This document shows positions 33,843 to 41,685 of a stretch of 64,000 nucleotides of DNA, piece by piece; within the stretch, counting starts at the first letter, position 1; every line of letters begins with the position of its first letter. The position numbers and the translations under genes were made by a program. A model generated the notes under the pieces. That model did not search any database. It saw nothing but the letters and a program-made list of their open reading frames with translations, and was not told the origin of the DNA. The DNA is from UBA2334 sp964396895 (lineage in GTDB: Bacteria > Pseudomonadota > Gammaproteobacteria > Burkholderiales > Burkholderiaceae_C): NCBI GenBank assembly GCA_964396895.1, contig CAYNGJ010000010.1, positions 62,001 to 126,000 on the forward strand. The letters are read 5' to 3'.

Positions 33843-34529
33843 GTGATCAAGCTTTACTACCACCCCTCGCCCAACCCCCTCAAAATTGCCCTGTACCTCG
33901 AAGAAACCGGCCTGCCCTACGAGCTGGTGCCCGTGGACACCCGCAAAGGTGAGCAACATGCCCCGGCATTTGTGGCCATCAACCCCAACGCCAAGACTCC
34001 GGCCATGCAAGACGACGGTGTGCGCGTGTTCGACAGCACAGCCATGCTGCTGTACCTGGCCGAAAAAACCGGGCAGTTTGTGCCCGCCAACACACCTGAG
34101 GCGCGGGCCGAAATGCTGTCGTGGCTGATGTTTGTGGCCACCGGCATTGGCCCCTACTGTGGCCAGGCGGTGCACTTCAAGCACTACGCGCCCGAGCCCA
34201 AGGCCTATGCGGTCAACCGCTACGACTTTGAGGCCTGGCGGCACTGGAAAATCATCAACGCCCACTTGGCCGATCGCACCTGGATGCTGGGCGACGACTA
34301 CTCCCTGGTGGACATGGCCGTCTGGGGCTGGGCACGGGTCATTCCCTTCGTGCTGGGGGCCGACGCCTGGGCCGAATTGCCCCACGTCAAGCGCCTGCTC
34401 GACGCCATCAACGCCCGCCCCGCCGCCCAACGGGCAGAGGCCATCAAAGCCCAGTACACCTTCAAAACCGAGATGGACGAAGCCTCGCGCCAGGTGCTGT
34501 TCCCCCAGAACGCCCGGCTGAACGCCTGA
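33843..34529 (+). CDS. Glutathione S-transferase
   Basis: 228 residues from a GTG at 33843, preceded by a GGAGAC site. GST N-domain: LYYHPSPNPLKIALYLEETGL, NAKTPAMQDDGVRVFDSTAMLLYLAEK (glutathione-binding Ser/Thr), and a C-domain with YSLVDMAVWGWARVI. It resembles the NfuGST/YghU-like bacterial branch. It is 36 bp ahead of a haloacid dehalogenase gene on the same strand and divergent from an AraC regulator, suggesting a small detoxification unit for halogenated or electrophilic compounds. Confidence 0.92.
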   Translation: MIKLYYHPSPNPLKIALYLEETGLPYELVPVDTRKGEQHAPAFVAINPNAKTPAMQDDGVRVFDSTAMLLYLAEKTGQFVPANTPEARAEMLSWLMFVATGIGPYCGQAVHFKHYAPEPKAYAVNRYDFEAWRHWKIINAHLADRTWMLGDDYSLVDMAVWGWARVIPFVLGADAWAELPHVKRLLDAINARPAAQRAEAIKAQYTFKTEMDEASRQVLFPQNARLNA

Positions 34530-34565
34530 GTCCCGTGCCACCAACCCCCTGAAAAGGAAACCGAC

Positions 34566-35258
34566 ATGCCCTACCGTGCGGTGGTTTTTGACGCTTATGG
34601 CACCTTGTTTGACGTGTACGCCATGGGGGTGCTGGCCGAGCAGCTGTACCCCGGGCACGGCACGGCCATTTCCAACCTGTGGCGTGACAAGCAGATCGAG
34701 TACACGCGACTGATTTCGCTGTCCGACCCCCATGCCCCCACGGGCAGCCGCCACTACCAGCCCTTCTGGGTGCTGACCCGCCTGTCGCTGCGCTACACCC
34801 TGGCGCGGCTGGGGCTGGCGAACTCGGCCGAGAACGAAGACGCGCTGATGGCGCAGTACAAGCACCTGCCACCCTTCGCCGAAAACCTGGAGGTGCTGCG
34901 TGCCCTGAAGCAGCGGGGCGTGACCACGGCCATTCTGTCCAACGCCAGCCCCGACATGCTGCACGCCGCCGTGGCGCACGCCGACATGACCGAGTGGCTG
35001 GACCTTGTGCTGTCGGTGGATGGCATCAGGCAGTTCAAAACCACACCCGCCAGCTACGCCCTGGTGCGCCAGGCCCTGCCTGGGCTGGACAGCAAGGACA
35101 TTTTGTTTGTCTCCAGCAATGCCTGGGACGTGCTGGGGGCCACTTGGTACGGGTTGGACACCCTGTGGGTCAACCGCCAGGGCCTGCCGCCCGAGGCCAT
35201 CGGGCCGTCACCCACCCACACGGGCAGCCAGTTGGGCGCCGTGCTGCCCTTGGTGTGA
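34566..35258 (+). CDS. Haloacid dehalogenase, type II (L-2-haloacid dehalogenase family)
   Basis: 230 residues. It opens AVVFDAYGTLFDVYAM, with the nucleophile Asp of the HAD fold and the type II signature. It continues with ILSNASPDML (Ser-Asn) and VDGIRQFKTTPASY (Lys), then FVSSNAWDVLGATWYGLDTLWVNRQG (the SSNAWD motif). This is the complete set for L-2-haloacid dehalogenases, which convert 2-haloacids to D-2-hydroxyacids. It follows a GST gene at 36 bp and is probably co-transcribed under the AraC regulator. Confidence 0.93.
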   Translation: MPYRAVVFDAYGTLFDVYAMGVLAEQLYPGHGTAISNLWRDKQIEYTRLISLSDPHAPTGSRHYQPFWVLTRLSLRYTLARLGLANSAENEDALMAQYKHLPPFAENLEVLRALKQRGVTTAILSNASPDMLHAAVAHADMTEWLDLVLSVDGIRQFKTTPASYALVRQALPGLDSKDILFVSSNAWDVLGATWYGLDTLWVNRQGLPPEAIGPSPTHTGSQLGAVLPLV

Positions 35259-35260
35259 GG

Positions 35261-35284
35261 CCCCACCGCCTGACGGCGGCGGGG
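35261..35284. terminator. G/C hairpin between converging genes
   Basis: CCCCACCGCC (35261-35270), loop TGAC, GGCGGCGGGG (35275-35284): ten pairs with one A-C mismatch, between the dehalogenase stop and the Bug-receptor stop. No T-run follows on either side, so efficiency is uncertain. Confidence 0.45.
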
Positions 35285-35293
35285 TGTGTCCCC

Positions 35294-36289
35294 TCACTGG
35301 GGTTCGATTTTCGCGTCGCGGATGGCCTTGGCCCATTTGGCGGTTTCCATGGCGCCGCGCTTGGCCAGGTCTTCCGGCGTGCCGGGCTGCACGGCAAAGC
35401 CGATGCCAGCGAACTTCTCCTGAATATCCTTGCTGTTGGCCGCAGCGTTCACCGCCTGGTTGAGCTTGGCCACGATGTCGGCGGGGGTGCCTGCGGGCGC
35501 GTACACCGCAAAGTAGGCGATCAGCTCGTAATCGGTCAGACCCAGGGCCTCGTTCACCGTGGGCAGCTCGGGCACGGCGGGCGAGCGCTTGGCCGAGGTC
35601 ACGGCCAGTCCGCGCACCTTGCCACCCTTGACCTGGGGCAGCATGACGGCAAAGTCGGCGCTGAACATGTTGACCTGGCCACCGATGAGGTCGGTCATGG
35701 CGGCAGGGCCACTCTTGTAGGGCACGTTGGTGAGCTGGATGCCGACCATGCCCGCCATCATCTCGGTGGACACCAGCTGCGAGGTGCTGGCGCTGGCAAA
35801 GGTGACGTGGGTGGGTTTGGCCTTGGCCAGGTCCACCAGCTCTTTCAGGGTTTTGACGGGCACATCGTTGTTGACCGACATGATCAGCGGCACCGAGCCC
35901 ATGTAGCCCACGGGCGTGAAGGCGGTGTCTTGGTCATACGGCAGCTTTTTCATCAGGCTTTTCAGCGCGGCATTGGTGCTGTTGGTGCCGATGAGGATGG
36001 TGTAGCCATCGGGGGCCGACTTGGCCACCGCATCGGCGCCCAGCATGCCATTCACGCCGACCTTGTTGTCCACCACGATGGTCTGGCCCAGGACCTCTGA
36101 CATTTTGGTGGCGAAGGCGCGGCCAATCTGGTCGGTGGCGCTGCCCGGCGCAAACGGCACCACGGCCTTGATGACCTTGCTGGGGTAGGCCTGCGCCAGG
36201 GCGGCGGGGCTGCCCAGCACAGCCAGTGCCACACTGGCCACGGCGGCGAGCGTGGTGAGGCGGCGGTTGGGTTGGAACACTGAACGCAT
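35294..36289 (-). CDS. Bug-type tripartite tricarboxylate transporter substrate-binding protein
   Basis: 331 residues from the ATG at 36289. A signal peptide (LTTLAAVASVALAVLGSPAALAQ) is followed by the Bug fold: YPSKVIKAVVPFAPGSATD, IVVDNKVGVNGMLGADAVAKSAPDGYTILIG, and ADFAVMLPQVKGGKVRGLAV. These periplasmic receptors bind carboxylates. No TctA/TctB membrane genes lie next to it, as is common for betaproteobacterial Bug expansions. It follows the two AtuA-like genes on the same strand and may deliver their substrate. Confidence 0.92.
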   Translation of the reverse strand: MRSVFQPNRRLTTLAAVASVALAVLGSPAALAQAYPSKVIKAVVPFAPGSATDQIGRAFATKMSEVLGQTIVVDNKVGVNGMLGADAVAKSAPDGYTILIGTNSTNAALKSLMKKLPYDQDTAFTPVGYMGSVPLIMSVNNDVPVKTLKELVDLAKAKPTHVTFASASTSQLVSTEMMAGMVGIQLTNVPYKSGPAAMTDLIGGQVNMFSADFAVMLPQVKGGKVRGLAVTSAKRSPAVPELPTVNEALGLTDYELIAYFAVYAPAGTPADIVAKLNQAVNAAANSKDIQEKFAGIGFAVQPGTPEDLAKRGAMETAKWAKAIRDAKIEPQ

Positions 36290-36342
36290 GCATGTCTCCT
36301 TGGTGAACGACGGGTTGGGTTTGAAAAGCAACAGAGTATGGG

Positions 36343-36696
36343 TCAGGCCGGCCAAGGCAGACCCAGGATGGCCGAGCCCAGGGTTTTGCCGTGCGCGTCC
36401 AGCGCCAGCGAGCGCGTCACCCCACCGGCCAGGGCCTGGTGCATGACGAAGTGCACGGCCCCCAGGTGCGGCAGGGTGTAGCGCTGCACGTCGCCCAACA
36501 CCACGCCTTGGTAGTGGGCTTGGACACGCGCCACCGTCAGCCACTGGGCCAGCGCCGGGTAGTCGGCCATGTCCAGCGCCACCACACTCAGGGTGGCGCG
36601 GTTGCCTTTGTCGCCGGAGCGGGCCAGGGCCACGTCGCGCAGGGTGGCGCGTGGCGGGGACGCGGACGGGGCGTTGGGGGCGTTCGGTGGGTTCAT
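36343..36696 (-). CDS. AtuA C-terminal-domain-like small protein
   Basis: 117 residues from the ATG at 36696, overlapping the stop of the larger AtuA gene (ATGA). LRDVALARSGDKGNRATLSVVAL and LPHLGAVHFVMHQALAGGVTRSLALDAHGKTLGSAILGL match the small domain found at the C-terminus of AtuA-type proteins of acyclic terpene utilisation, or as a separate partner protein. The function is unknown; it presumably forms a complex with its neighbour. Confidence 0.82.
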   Translation of the reverse strand: MNPPNAPNAPSASPPRATLRDVALARSGDKGNRATLSVVALDMADYPALAQWLTVARVQAHYQGVVLGDVQRYTLPHLGAVHFVMHQALAGGVTRSLALDAHGKTLGSAILGLPWPA

Positions 36697-38090
36697 GGCG
36701 ACAGGTCCATCACATGGCATTGGGTGGGCACGGCCCCGCGCGGGATCAGGGCCGAGGCCACGGCCACCACCTCGCGCACGGACTGCGTCACACCGCCACC
36801 ACCGGCGGGGCCGTTCAGGTAAAGGGCTTCCACCTCCTGGCCCACCGCCTCGGCCTGGGCACGGGTGGTGCAGCGCACGGCCAGCCGCACACGCACCTCG
36901 TAGGGCTGGTGTGCCCCGTGCGCACCCGCCCGGTCGGCCATGGCGCCGTGCATGGCGTTCACGCCCAGCAGCTCGGCCCGGTGCTCCAACCCGGCCAGCC
37001 CATGACCCAGGTTGGCATCGGCCAGGCGCTGGGTGAGGATGGACAGGGCCAGCTCGCCCCGCGCCTGGGCGCCGGGCCCGGCATAAGAAATTTGGCCTTC
37101 ACCGATGAAGCCCTCACGGTAACCCAGCGTGACCTTGAGCTGTTCTGGCCTGGGGTGGCCGCTGGCACCCTGCACCCGCATGCGGTTGGGGGCCAGCTCG
37201 GTGAAGTGCACGGCGGCAAAGTCGCCCACCACGTCGGGTTGCAGGTAGTGGGCGGGGTCTTCCACCTCGTACAGCAGTTGGGCGGTGCAGCTCAGTCGGT
37301 CCAACCGCCCCCCGGTGCCCGGCAGCTTGGTGAGGGTGGCTTCGCCACTGGCATCGACCTCGGCCAGGGGAAAGCCCACGCGGTGCAGGTCGGGCACGTC
37401 CACGTGGCCGGGGTCGGCCAGGTAACCGCCGGTGACCTGGGCCGCACATTCCAGCAAGTGCCCCACCACCAGGCCCGCGCCCAGGCGGGGCCAGTCGTCG
37501 GCCGCCCAGCCAAAGTGGTGCATCAGGGGCGCCAAAAACAGCGCCGGGTCGGCCACGCGCCCGGTGATGACCACCTGCGCACCACTGGCCAGGGCGGGCA
37601 GCAGGGCGTCGGCCCCCAGGTAGGCGTTGGCGGAAATGAGCTGCCCGTCCAAACTGCGCACGGTGTGGGGGCTGTCGAGCAAGGGCACGTCGTGGGTCTG
37701 CATCCAGGCCAACACGTCGTCGCCGGTGACCACCGCCACCCGCAGCCGGGGCAAGCCCAGTTCCTTGGCCACGGCCAGCACGGCCTGGCCCGCCGCCAGG
37801 GGGTTGGCCGCGCCCATGTTGGTGACAATGGTCGTGCCGTTGGCGACGCACGCGGGCAACACCGCACGCAGACGCGCAGCGAGCAAGGGGTCATAGCCCG
37901 CCGCAGGGTCGGCCTGGCGACGCAACTGGGCCAGGGCAATGGTGCGCTCGGCCAGGCACTCAAACACCAGGGCGTTCAGTTGCCCGTGCTCGGCCAGGGC
38001 CTGGGCGGGGGCGATGCGGTCACCGGCGTAACCGGCACCGGCACCCAAGCGAAACGGACCTGCAACCGGGTGGGAAAGTTGATGTGGCAC
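36693..38090 (-). CDS. AtuA-like acyclic terpene utilisation protein (DUF1446)
   Basis: 465 residues if the GTG at 38090 is used. The DUF1446 core is strong: RLGAGAGYAGDRIAPAQAL, YDPLLAARLRAVLPAC, TIVTNMGAANPLAAGQ, VITGRVADPALFLAPL and LLECAAQVTGGYLADPG. AtuA is needed for citronellol/geranyl-CoA catabolism in Pseudomonas; DUF1446 proteins elsewhere act in other pathways. The start is odd: there is no ATG and no Shine-Dalgarno, only GTG 38090 or TTG 38105, because a dispersed repeat copy ends right there. The original start region may have been replaced. Confidence 0.85.
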   Translation of the reverse strand: MPHQLSHPVAGPFRLGAGAGYAGDRIAPAQALAEHGQLNALVFECLAERTIALAQLRRQADPAAGYDPLLAARLRAVLPACVANGTTIVTNMGAANPLAAGQAVLAVAKELGLPRLRVAVVTGDDVLAWMQTHDVPLLDSPHTVRSLDGQLISANAYLGADALLPALASGAQVVITGRVADPALFLAPLMHHFGWAADDWPRLGAGLVVGHLLECAAQVTGGYLADPGHVDVPDLHRVGFPLAEVDASGEATLTKLPGTGGRLDRLSCTAQLLYEVEDPAHYLQPDVVGDFAAVHFTELAPNRMRVQGASGHPRPEQLKVTLGYREGFIGEGQISYAGPGAQARGELALSILTQRLADANLGHGLAGLEHRAELLGVNAMHGAMADRAGAHGAHQPYEVRVRLAVRCTTRAQAEAVGQEVEALYLNGPAGGGGVTQSVREVVAVASALIPRGAVPTQCHVMDLSP

Positions 38091-38158
38091 AAAAATATGA
38101 ATCAAAAATGCATCTTGCGCTTGTATCCATTGAATACTCAGCTATCAATTATTTGAAT
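38091..38158 (-). repeat. AT-rich dispersed repeat, copy 7 (start of the atuA-like gene)
   Basis: On the minus strand ATTCAAATAATTGA lead-in, TAGC (38144-38141), exactly 18 nt, then AAGCGC (38122-38117), AAGATGC and ATTTTTGATTCATATTTTT. It aligns nearly gap-free with copy 6 and copy 3. It ends at the putative GTG start of the AtuA-like gene. Confidence 0.8.
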
Positions 38159-38401
38159 ACGCCCCGCACCGTCTGGCCCGCAGTGTGGCAGGCCGACACC
38201 CGAACACAACAGGGATAACCCAAGGGCACTGTCACCTGGGTGCAGGCCTGCGCCCGCGCATTGTTGCCAAATGTGCAACAGCGTTGTGCACTGGGCGGCC
38301 TGTGCAGGCACGCCCGGGGCACGTACAGTGCGTTCAGCTCGGGCGAGACTGTGCCACCGCCCGGATGTGAACCCCATTCTTTTTCCCAGAAAGCCTTTTT
38401 C

Positions 38402-39055
38402 ATGACCACCACCCACACCGCCAACGACCTGATCGACAAACTGCAGTGGCGCTACGCCACCAAGGCCATGGACCCCGCGCAAAAGGTGCCCCAGGACAAG
38501 CTGGAGCGCATCCTGGAAGCCGCGCGTCTGGCGCCCACCTCCAGCGGCTTGCAGCCCTACGAAATCATCGTGGTCACCAACCAGGCCGTGCGTGAGCAGA
38601 TCAAGCCCATTGCCTGGAACCAAGCCCAGATCACCGACGGCTCGCACCTGCTGGTGTTTGCCGCGTGGGACAACTACACGGCAGACCGCATCAACATGAT
38701 GTTTGACCTGACCAATGAAATCCGTGGCTTCAAAAACGAAGGCTGGGAAAACTACCGCCAGATGCTGCTGTCCATGTACCCGCAGCGTGACGCGGAAGTG
38801 AACTTCCAGCACGCCGCACGCCAGGCCTACATCGGCATGACCGCCGCCCTGCTGGCCGCCGCCCATGAAGGCGTGGACAGCACCCCCATGGAGGGTTTTG
38901 ACCCCGCCGCACTGGACACCATCCTGAACCTGAAAGAGCGGGGCCTGCGCAGCGTGGCCATCGTGCCCATGGGCTATCGCCTGGCCGACAAAGACTGGCT
39001 GGTGAACCTGACCAAGGTGCGCCGTCCCCGCGCGCAGTTTGTCAGCGAGGTCTGA
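38402..39055 (+). CDS. NAD(P)H-dependent nitroreductase (NfsB/YdgI-like)
   Basis: 217 residues from the ATG at 38402. FMN-binding features of the nitroreductase fold: LQWRYATKAMDP at the start (RYATK), LAPTSSGLQPYEIIVV, then HAARQAYIGMTAALLAAAHEGVDSTPMEGFD and VAIVPMGYRLADKDWL. Such enzymes reduce nitroaromatics, quinones or nitriles using NAD(P)H. A strong terminator follows 35 bp after the stop. It stands alone, facing away from the AtuA-like gene. Confidence 0.92.
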   Translation: MTTTHTANDLIDKLQWRYATKAMDPAQKVPQDKLERILEAARLAPTSSGLQPYEIIVVTNQAVREQIKPIAWNQAQITDGSHLLVFAAWDNYTADRINMMFDLTNEIRGFKNEGWENYRQMLLSMYPQRDAEVNFQHAARQAYIGMTAALLAAAHEGVDSTPMEGFDPAALDTILNLKERGLRSVAIVPMGYRLADKDWLVNLTKVRRPRAQFVSEV

Positions 39056-39089
39056 CCCCCACCCTGGCGCCGGTCAGCGGGCACCCACA

Positions 39090-39117
39090 GGCAACACCCC
39101 GGTGTTGCCTTTTTTTT
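39090..39117 (+). terminator. Rho-independent terminator of the nitroreductase gene
   Basis: GGCAACAC, loop CCCG, GTGTTGCC, followed by a run of eight T. A perfect 8-bp stem with a tetraloop and T-tract, 35 bp after the stop codon; the clearest terminator in the window. Confidence 0.88.
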
Positions 39118-39233
39118 GGGCACCGCAGTGCCGAATCAATGGGGGCGTGGCCCGGGCGGCGGCGTCCCCACCCCATTCAGGGGTTATCCACAGCTTTGTG
39201 CCCGGATGACAGGGATAACTCTGAAACCTGTGC

Positions 39234-39944
39234 TCAACCGCCCAGGCCCGCAAACACGTTTTGCACGTCCTCGTTGGCGTCCATGGCGGCCAGGAACTCT
39301 TCCACCTCTTCCAGTTGCTCCGGCGTCAGGCTGCTGGGGTCAATGGGGTTTTTGGGCTTGTAGCCCAGCTTGGCCGACAGCACGGCAAAGCCCTGGGCAG
39401 GCAGCGCGCGACTGACCAGGTCCAGGTCGGCGTAGTCGGTCAGGAACACCACGGTACCGTCGTCGTCGGGCTCCACATCTTGCGCCCCGGCCTCGATGGC
39501 GGCGGTTTCCGCGTCGGCCCCGGCCACGCTGGCCTCGGCTTCGATGATGCCGACATGGTCAAAGTCCCACGACACTGAACCCGACGTGCCCTGCTGCCCC
39601 TTGCGAAACAGCACCCGCATGTCGGAAGCCGCGCGGTTGACGTTGTCGGTCAGGCACTCGACCATCACCGGCACCCGGTGCGGGGCGTAGCCTTCATAGA
39701 TGACGTGCTCGAAATGCACGGCCTCGCCGCTCAGGCCAGCGCCTTTCTTGATGGCACGGTCCAGCGTTTCTTTGGGCATGGACACTTTGCGCGCCTGCTC
39801 CACCACCAACCGCAGCCGCGAGTTGGCCGCCGGGTCGGCGCCGTGGCGGGCGGCAATCATGATGTCTTTGGCCAGCTTGCCAAACAGCCTGCCTTTGGCG
39901 TTGGCCGCCAGGTCTTTGTGCTTTGCTTTCCACTGTGCGCCCAT
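39234..39944 (-). CDS. YebC/PmpR-family transcriptional regulator
   Basis: 236 residues from the ATG at 39944. It begins MGAQWKAKHKDLAANAKGRL, a variant of the usual MAGHSKWxNIKHRK. It continues with IMIAARHGADPAANSRLRLVVEQARKVSMPKETLDRAIKKG and an acidic C-terminal domain (SSLTPEQLEEVEEFLAAMDANEDVQNVF). Length and order match YebC/TACO1 proteins. Some are DNA-binding regulators; others, including YebC proper, help ribosomes through proline stretches. The altered N-terminus places it in the YebC2-like subgroup. Confidence 0.92.
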   Translation of the reverse strand: MGAQWKAKHKDLAANAKGRLFGKLAKDIMIAARHGADPAANSRLRLVVEQARKVSMPKETLDRAIKKGAGLSGEAVHFEHVIYEGYAPHRVPVMVECLTDNVNRAASDMRVLFRKGQQGTSGSVSWDFDHVGIIEAEASVAGADAETAAIEAGAQDVEPDDDGTVVFLTDYADLDLVSRALPAQGFAVLSAKLGYKPKNPIDPSSLTPEQLEEVEEFLAAMDANEDVQNVFAGLGG

Positions 39945-40114
39945 GGCGGTGTCCTTTGGTGTTTCGTTGGCGGTGGATGACCGCGGGTGGGCAGTGTAGT
40001 GGGCACGGTGTCGGTCCATGGCGCCATTTGTGCTCAGGCAATGGCTGGCCTGGGGTCGATCCATTGACAACGGGGTGGTCAAGGCCGCCACGCCCCCAAA
40101 CTCGCGAAACCCAC

Positions 40115-40390
40115 ACCGAGATTTTCACAGTCAACAGCCAGAGTGCGCCAACCCGAGCCGTCCGTGCGGCAGGCCTTGGCCAGCTGCAATGGGGCATTCT
40201 GCTCATCACCGGCAGCGCGGGCGTGGTGATTCGGTGGCTGACCTACACCCTCTGCCGCAGCCAGGAACTGACTCGGCTGTCAGAGGCCCTCAGTGGCATG
40301 GTCTACACCATCCTGATGCTGGACATCGAGTATTTCAAGCAAGCGAACGACACGCGCGGCCACTTGGTGGGGGGGAACACCCACGCAGCG
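40115..40390 (+). pseudogene. GGDEF protein remnant (deletion-scarred)
   Basis: In the 460-bp gap between yebC and dmpI a plus-strand frame holds a membrane segment (WGILLITGSAGVVIRWLTYTL, 40190-40252) and a linker (SQELTRLSEALSG). After an abrupt join it continues with ILMLDIEYFKQANDTRGHLVGG (40307-40375), which matches the GTP-binding helix region of GGDEF domains. The catalytic GGDEF motif and everything after it are missing, and the segment between linker and helix is deleted. No plausible start or full domain is present. The other bases of the gap (39945-40114) show no gene. Confidence 0.72.
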
Positions 40391-40404
40391 GTATGCAGCA
40401 CCGA

Positions 40405-40596
40405 TCAACGCCCCAGGTCTTTCGCACTGACCCCGGCAATGCCCCAGTTTTCCTTGGGCACGTCCTGGATCCAGACGCGCACGTTGGTGATGGGGGCACC
40501 GGTGGCCTCGACCAGCGCGGCGCTCACCTTCTCGATGACGGCGCGTTTTTGCTCTTCCGTGCGACCTTCGACCATGTAGATTTGTGCAAATGGCAT
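40405..40596 (-). CDS. dmpI: 4-oxalocrotonate tautomerase
   Basis: 63 residues from the ATG at 40596, which places Pro directly after Met, as needed for the Pro1 catalytic base. With the mature numbering Pro1, Arg11 (EGRTEEQ) and Arg39 (VRVWI) are all present. Position 50, Phe in the well-known XylH enzyme, is Trp here (KENWGIAG). It isomerises 2-hydroxymuconate to 2-oxo-3-hexenedioate in the oxalocrotonate branch. It is the last gene of the phenol cluster, separated from dmpH by a Bug-receptor gene. Confidence 0.93.
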   Translation of the reverse strand: MPFAQIYMVEGRTEEQKRAVIEKVSAALVEATGAPITNVRVWIQDVPKENWGIAGVSAKDLGR

Positions 40597-40660
40597 AGCG
40601 GTTTCCATGTTGTGTAACGGGTGCTGTGCGGTGCCCGGACCGCTTCAACCCATCTGGTGG

Positions 40661-41668
40661 TCATTCAATTTTGATGTCCAGCTTACGAATCAGCTCGCCC
40701 CAGCGCGTGTTTTCAGCACGGATGAAGTCCTTCAGCTGCTGGGGCGTGGTGACCCGGATGTCGGCTGAAATGGCATCGAACGCGTTGGTGGCCTGCGGTG
40801 TGGCCGCGCCATCGCGCCACGCCGCATAAAGCTTGTCCACCACCGCTGGCGGCAACCCGGCAGGCCCCACCAGGGCAAACCAGTTTTCAACCTCGAAGCC
40901 GGGGTAGCCCGATTCGGCAATGGTCGGCACATCGGGCAGCGCTTTGGACCGCTTGGCCGACGAAACGGCCAGCGCCTTGAGCTTGCCCGCTTTGATGTGC
41001 TGCAACGTGGTGGCCAGCGAGCTTTCCATGCTCATCAGCACCACACCCGACAGCAGATCGGAAACGATCTGGCTGGACCCTTTGTACGGTATGTGGGTGA
41101 GCTTGATGCCTGCGGTGGACTGAAACAGCTCTGCCGTCAGGTGGTTGCCGGTACCGATGCCCGATGTCGCGTAGCTCAACTTCTCGGGGTTGGCTTTGGC
41201 GTAGGCAATCAAACCCTTGATGTCCGAGAAAGGCGCGGACGGATTGATGACGATGACGGAGGACGTTGTGCCGACCAGGGAAATGGGCGTGAAGTCTTTT
41301 TCCACCGCAAACGGCAGCTTCGGGTACAGGTGCGAGGCGATCCCTAGGCTGCTGATGGCCGACAGGCCCACGGTATAGCCGTCGGGGGCGGCCTTGGCCA
41401 CAGCGTCGGTGCCGATGTTGCCGCCCGCACCCGCCTTGTTCTCCACCACAAAGGGCTGCCCCAACTTGTCGGCCATGGCCTTGGCTGCGGTGCGCCCCAT
41501 CACATCGGTCGGGCCACCCGGTGGGAATGGCACGATCAACTTGACCGGCTTGGTGGGCCAGGCATCCTGCGCCCAGGCTGCCTGAGTCAAAAGGCTGCCT
41601 GCACTGAGCCCAGCACTGGTCCATGCGGTGCTCATGAGGCTGGCGGCGGTGAACTGTCTTCTTTTCAT
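40661..41668 (-). CDS. Bug-type tripartite tricarboxylate transporter substrate-binding protein in the phenol cluster
   Basis: 335 residues from the ATG at 41668. The N-terminus MKRRQFTAAS resembles a twin-arginine or Sec signal and ends in TQAAWAQ. The Bug fold follows: KLIVPFPPGGPTDVMGRTAA, FVVENKAGAGGNIGTDAVAKAAPDGYTVG and SSLATTLQHIKAGKLKALAV. It lies between dmpH and dmpI on the same strand with short gaps (17 and 64 bp), so it is probably part of the operon. It may bind an aromatic acid or pathway intermediate in the periplasm; no TctA/B partner is in the window. Confidence 0.92.
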   Translation of the reverse strand: MKRRQFTAASLMSTAWTSAGLSAGSLLTQAAWAQDAWPTKPVKLIVPFPPGGPTDVMGRTAAKAMADKLGQPFVVENKAGAGGNIGTDAVAKAAPDGYTVGLSAISSLGIASHLYPKLPFAVEKDFTPISLVGTTSSVIVINPSAPFSDIKGLIAYAKANPEKLSYATSGIGTGNHLTAELFQSTAGIKLTHIPYKGSSQIVSDLLSGVVLMSMESSLATTLQHIKAGKLKALAVSSAKRSKALPDVPTIAESGYPGFEVENWFALVGPAGLPPAVVDKLYAAWRDGAATPQATNAFDAISADIRVTTPQQLKDFIRAENTRWGELIRKLDIKIE

Positions 41669-41685
41669 GGTGTTGTCGCTTGTGG

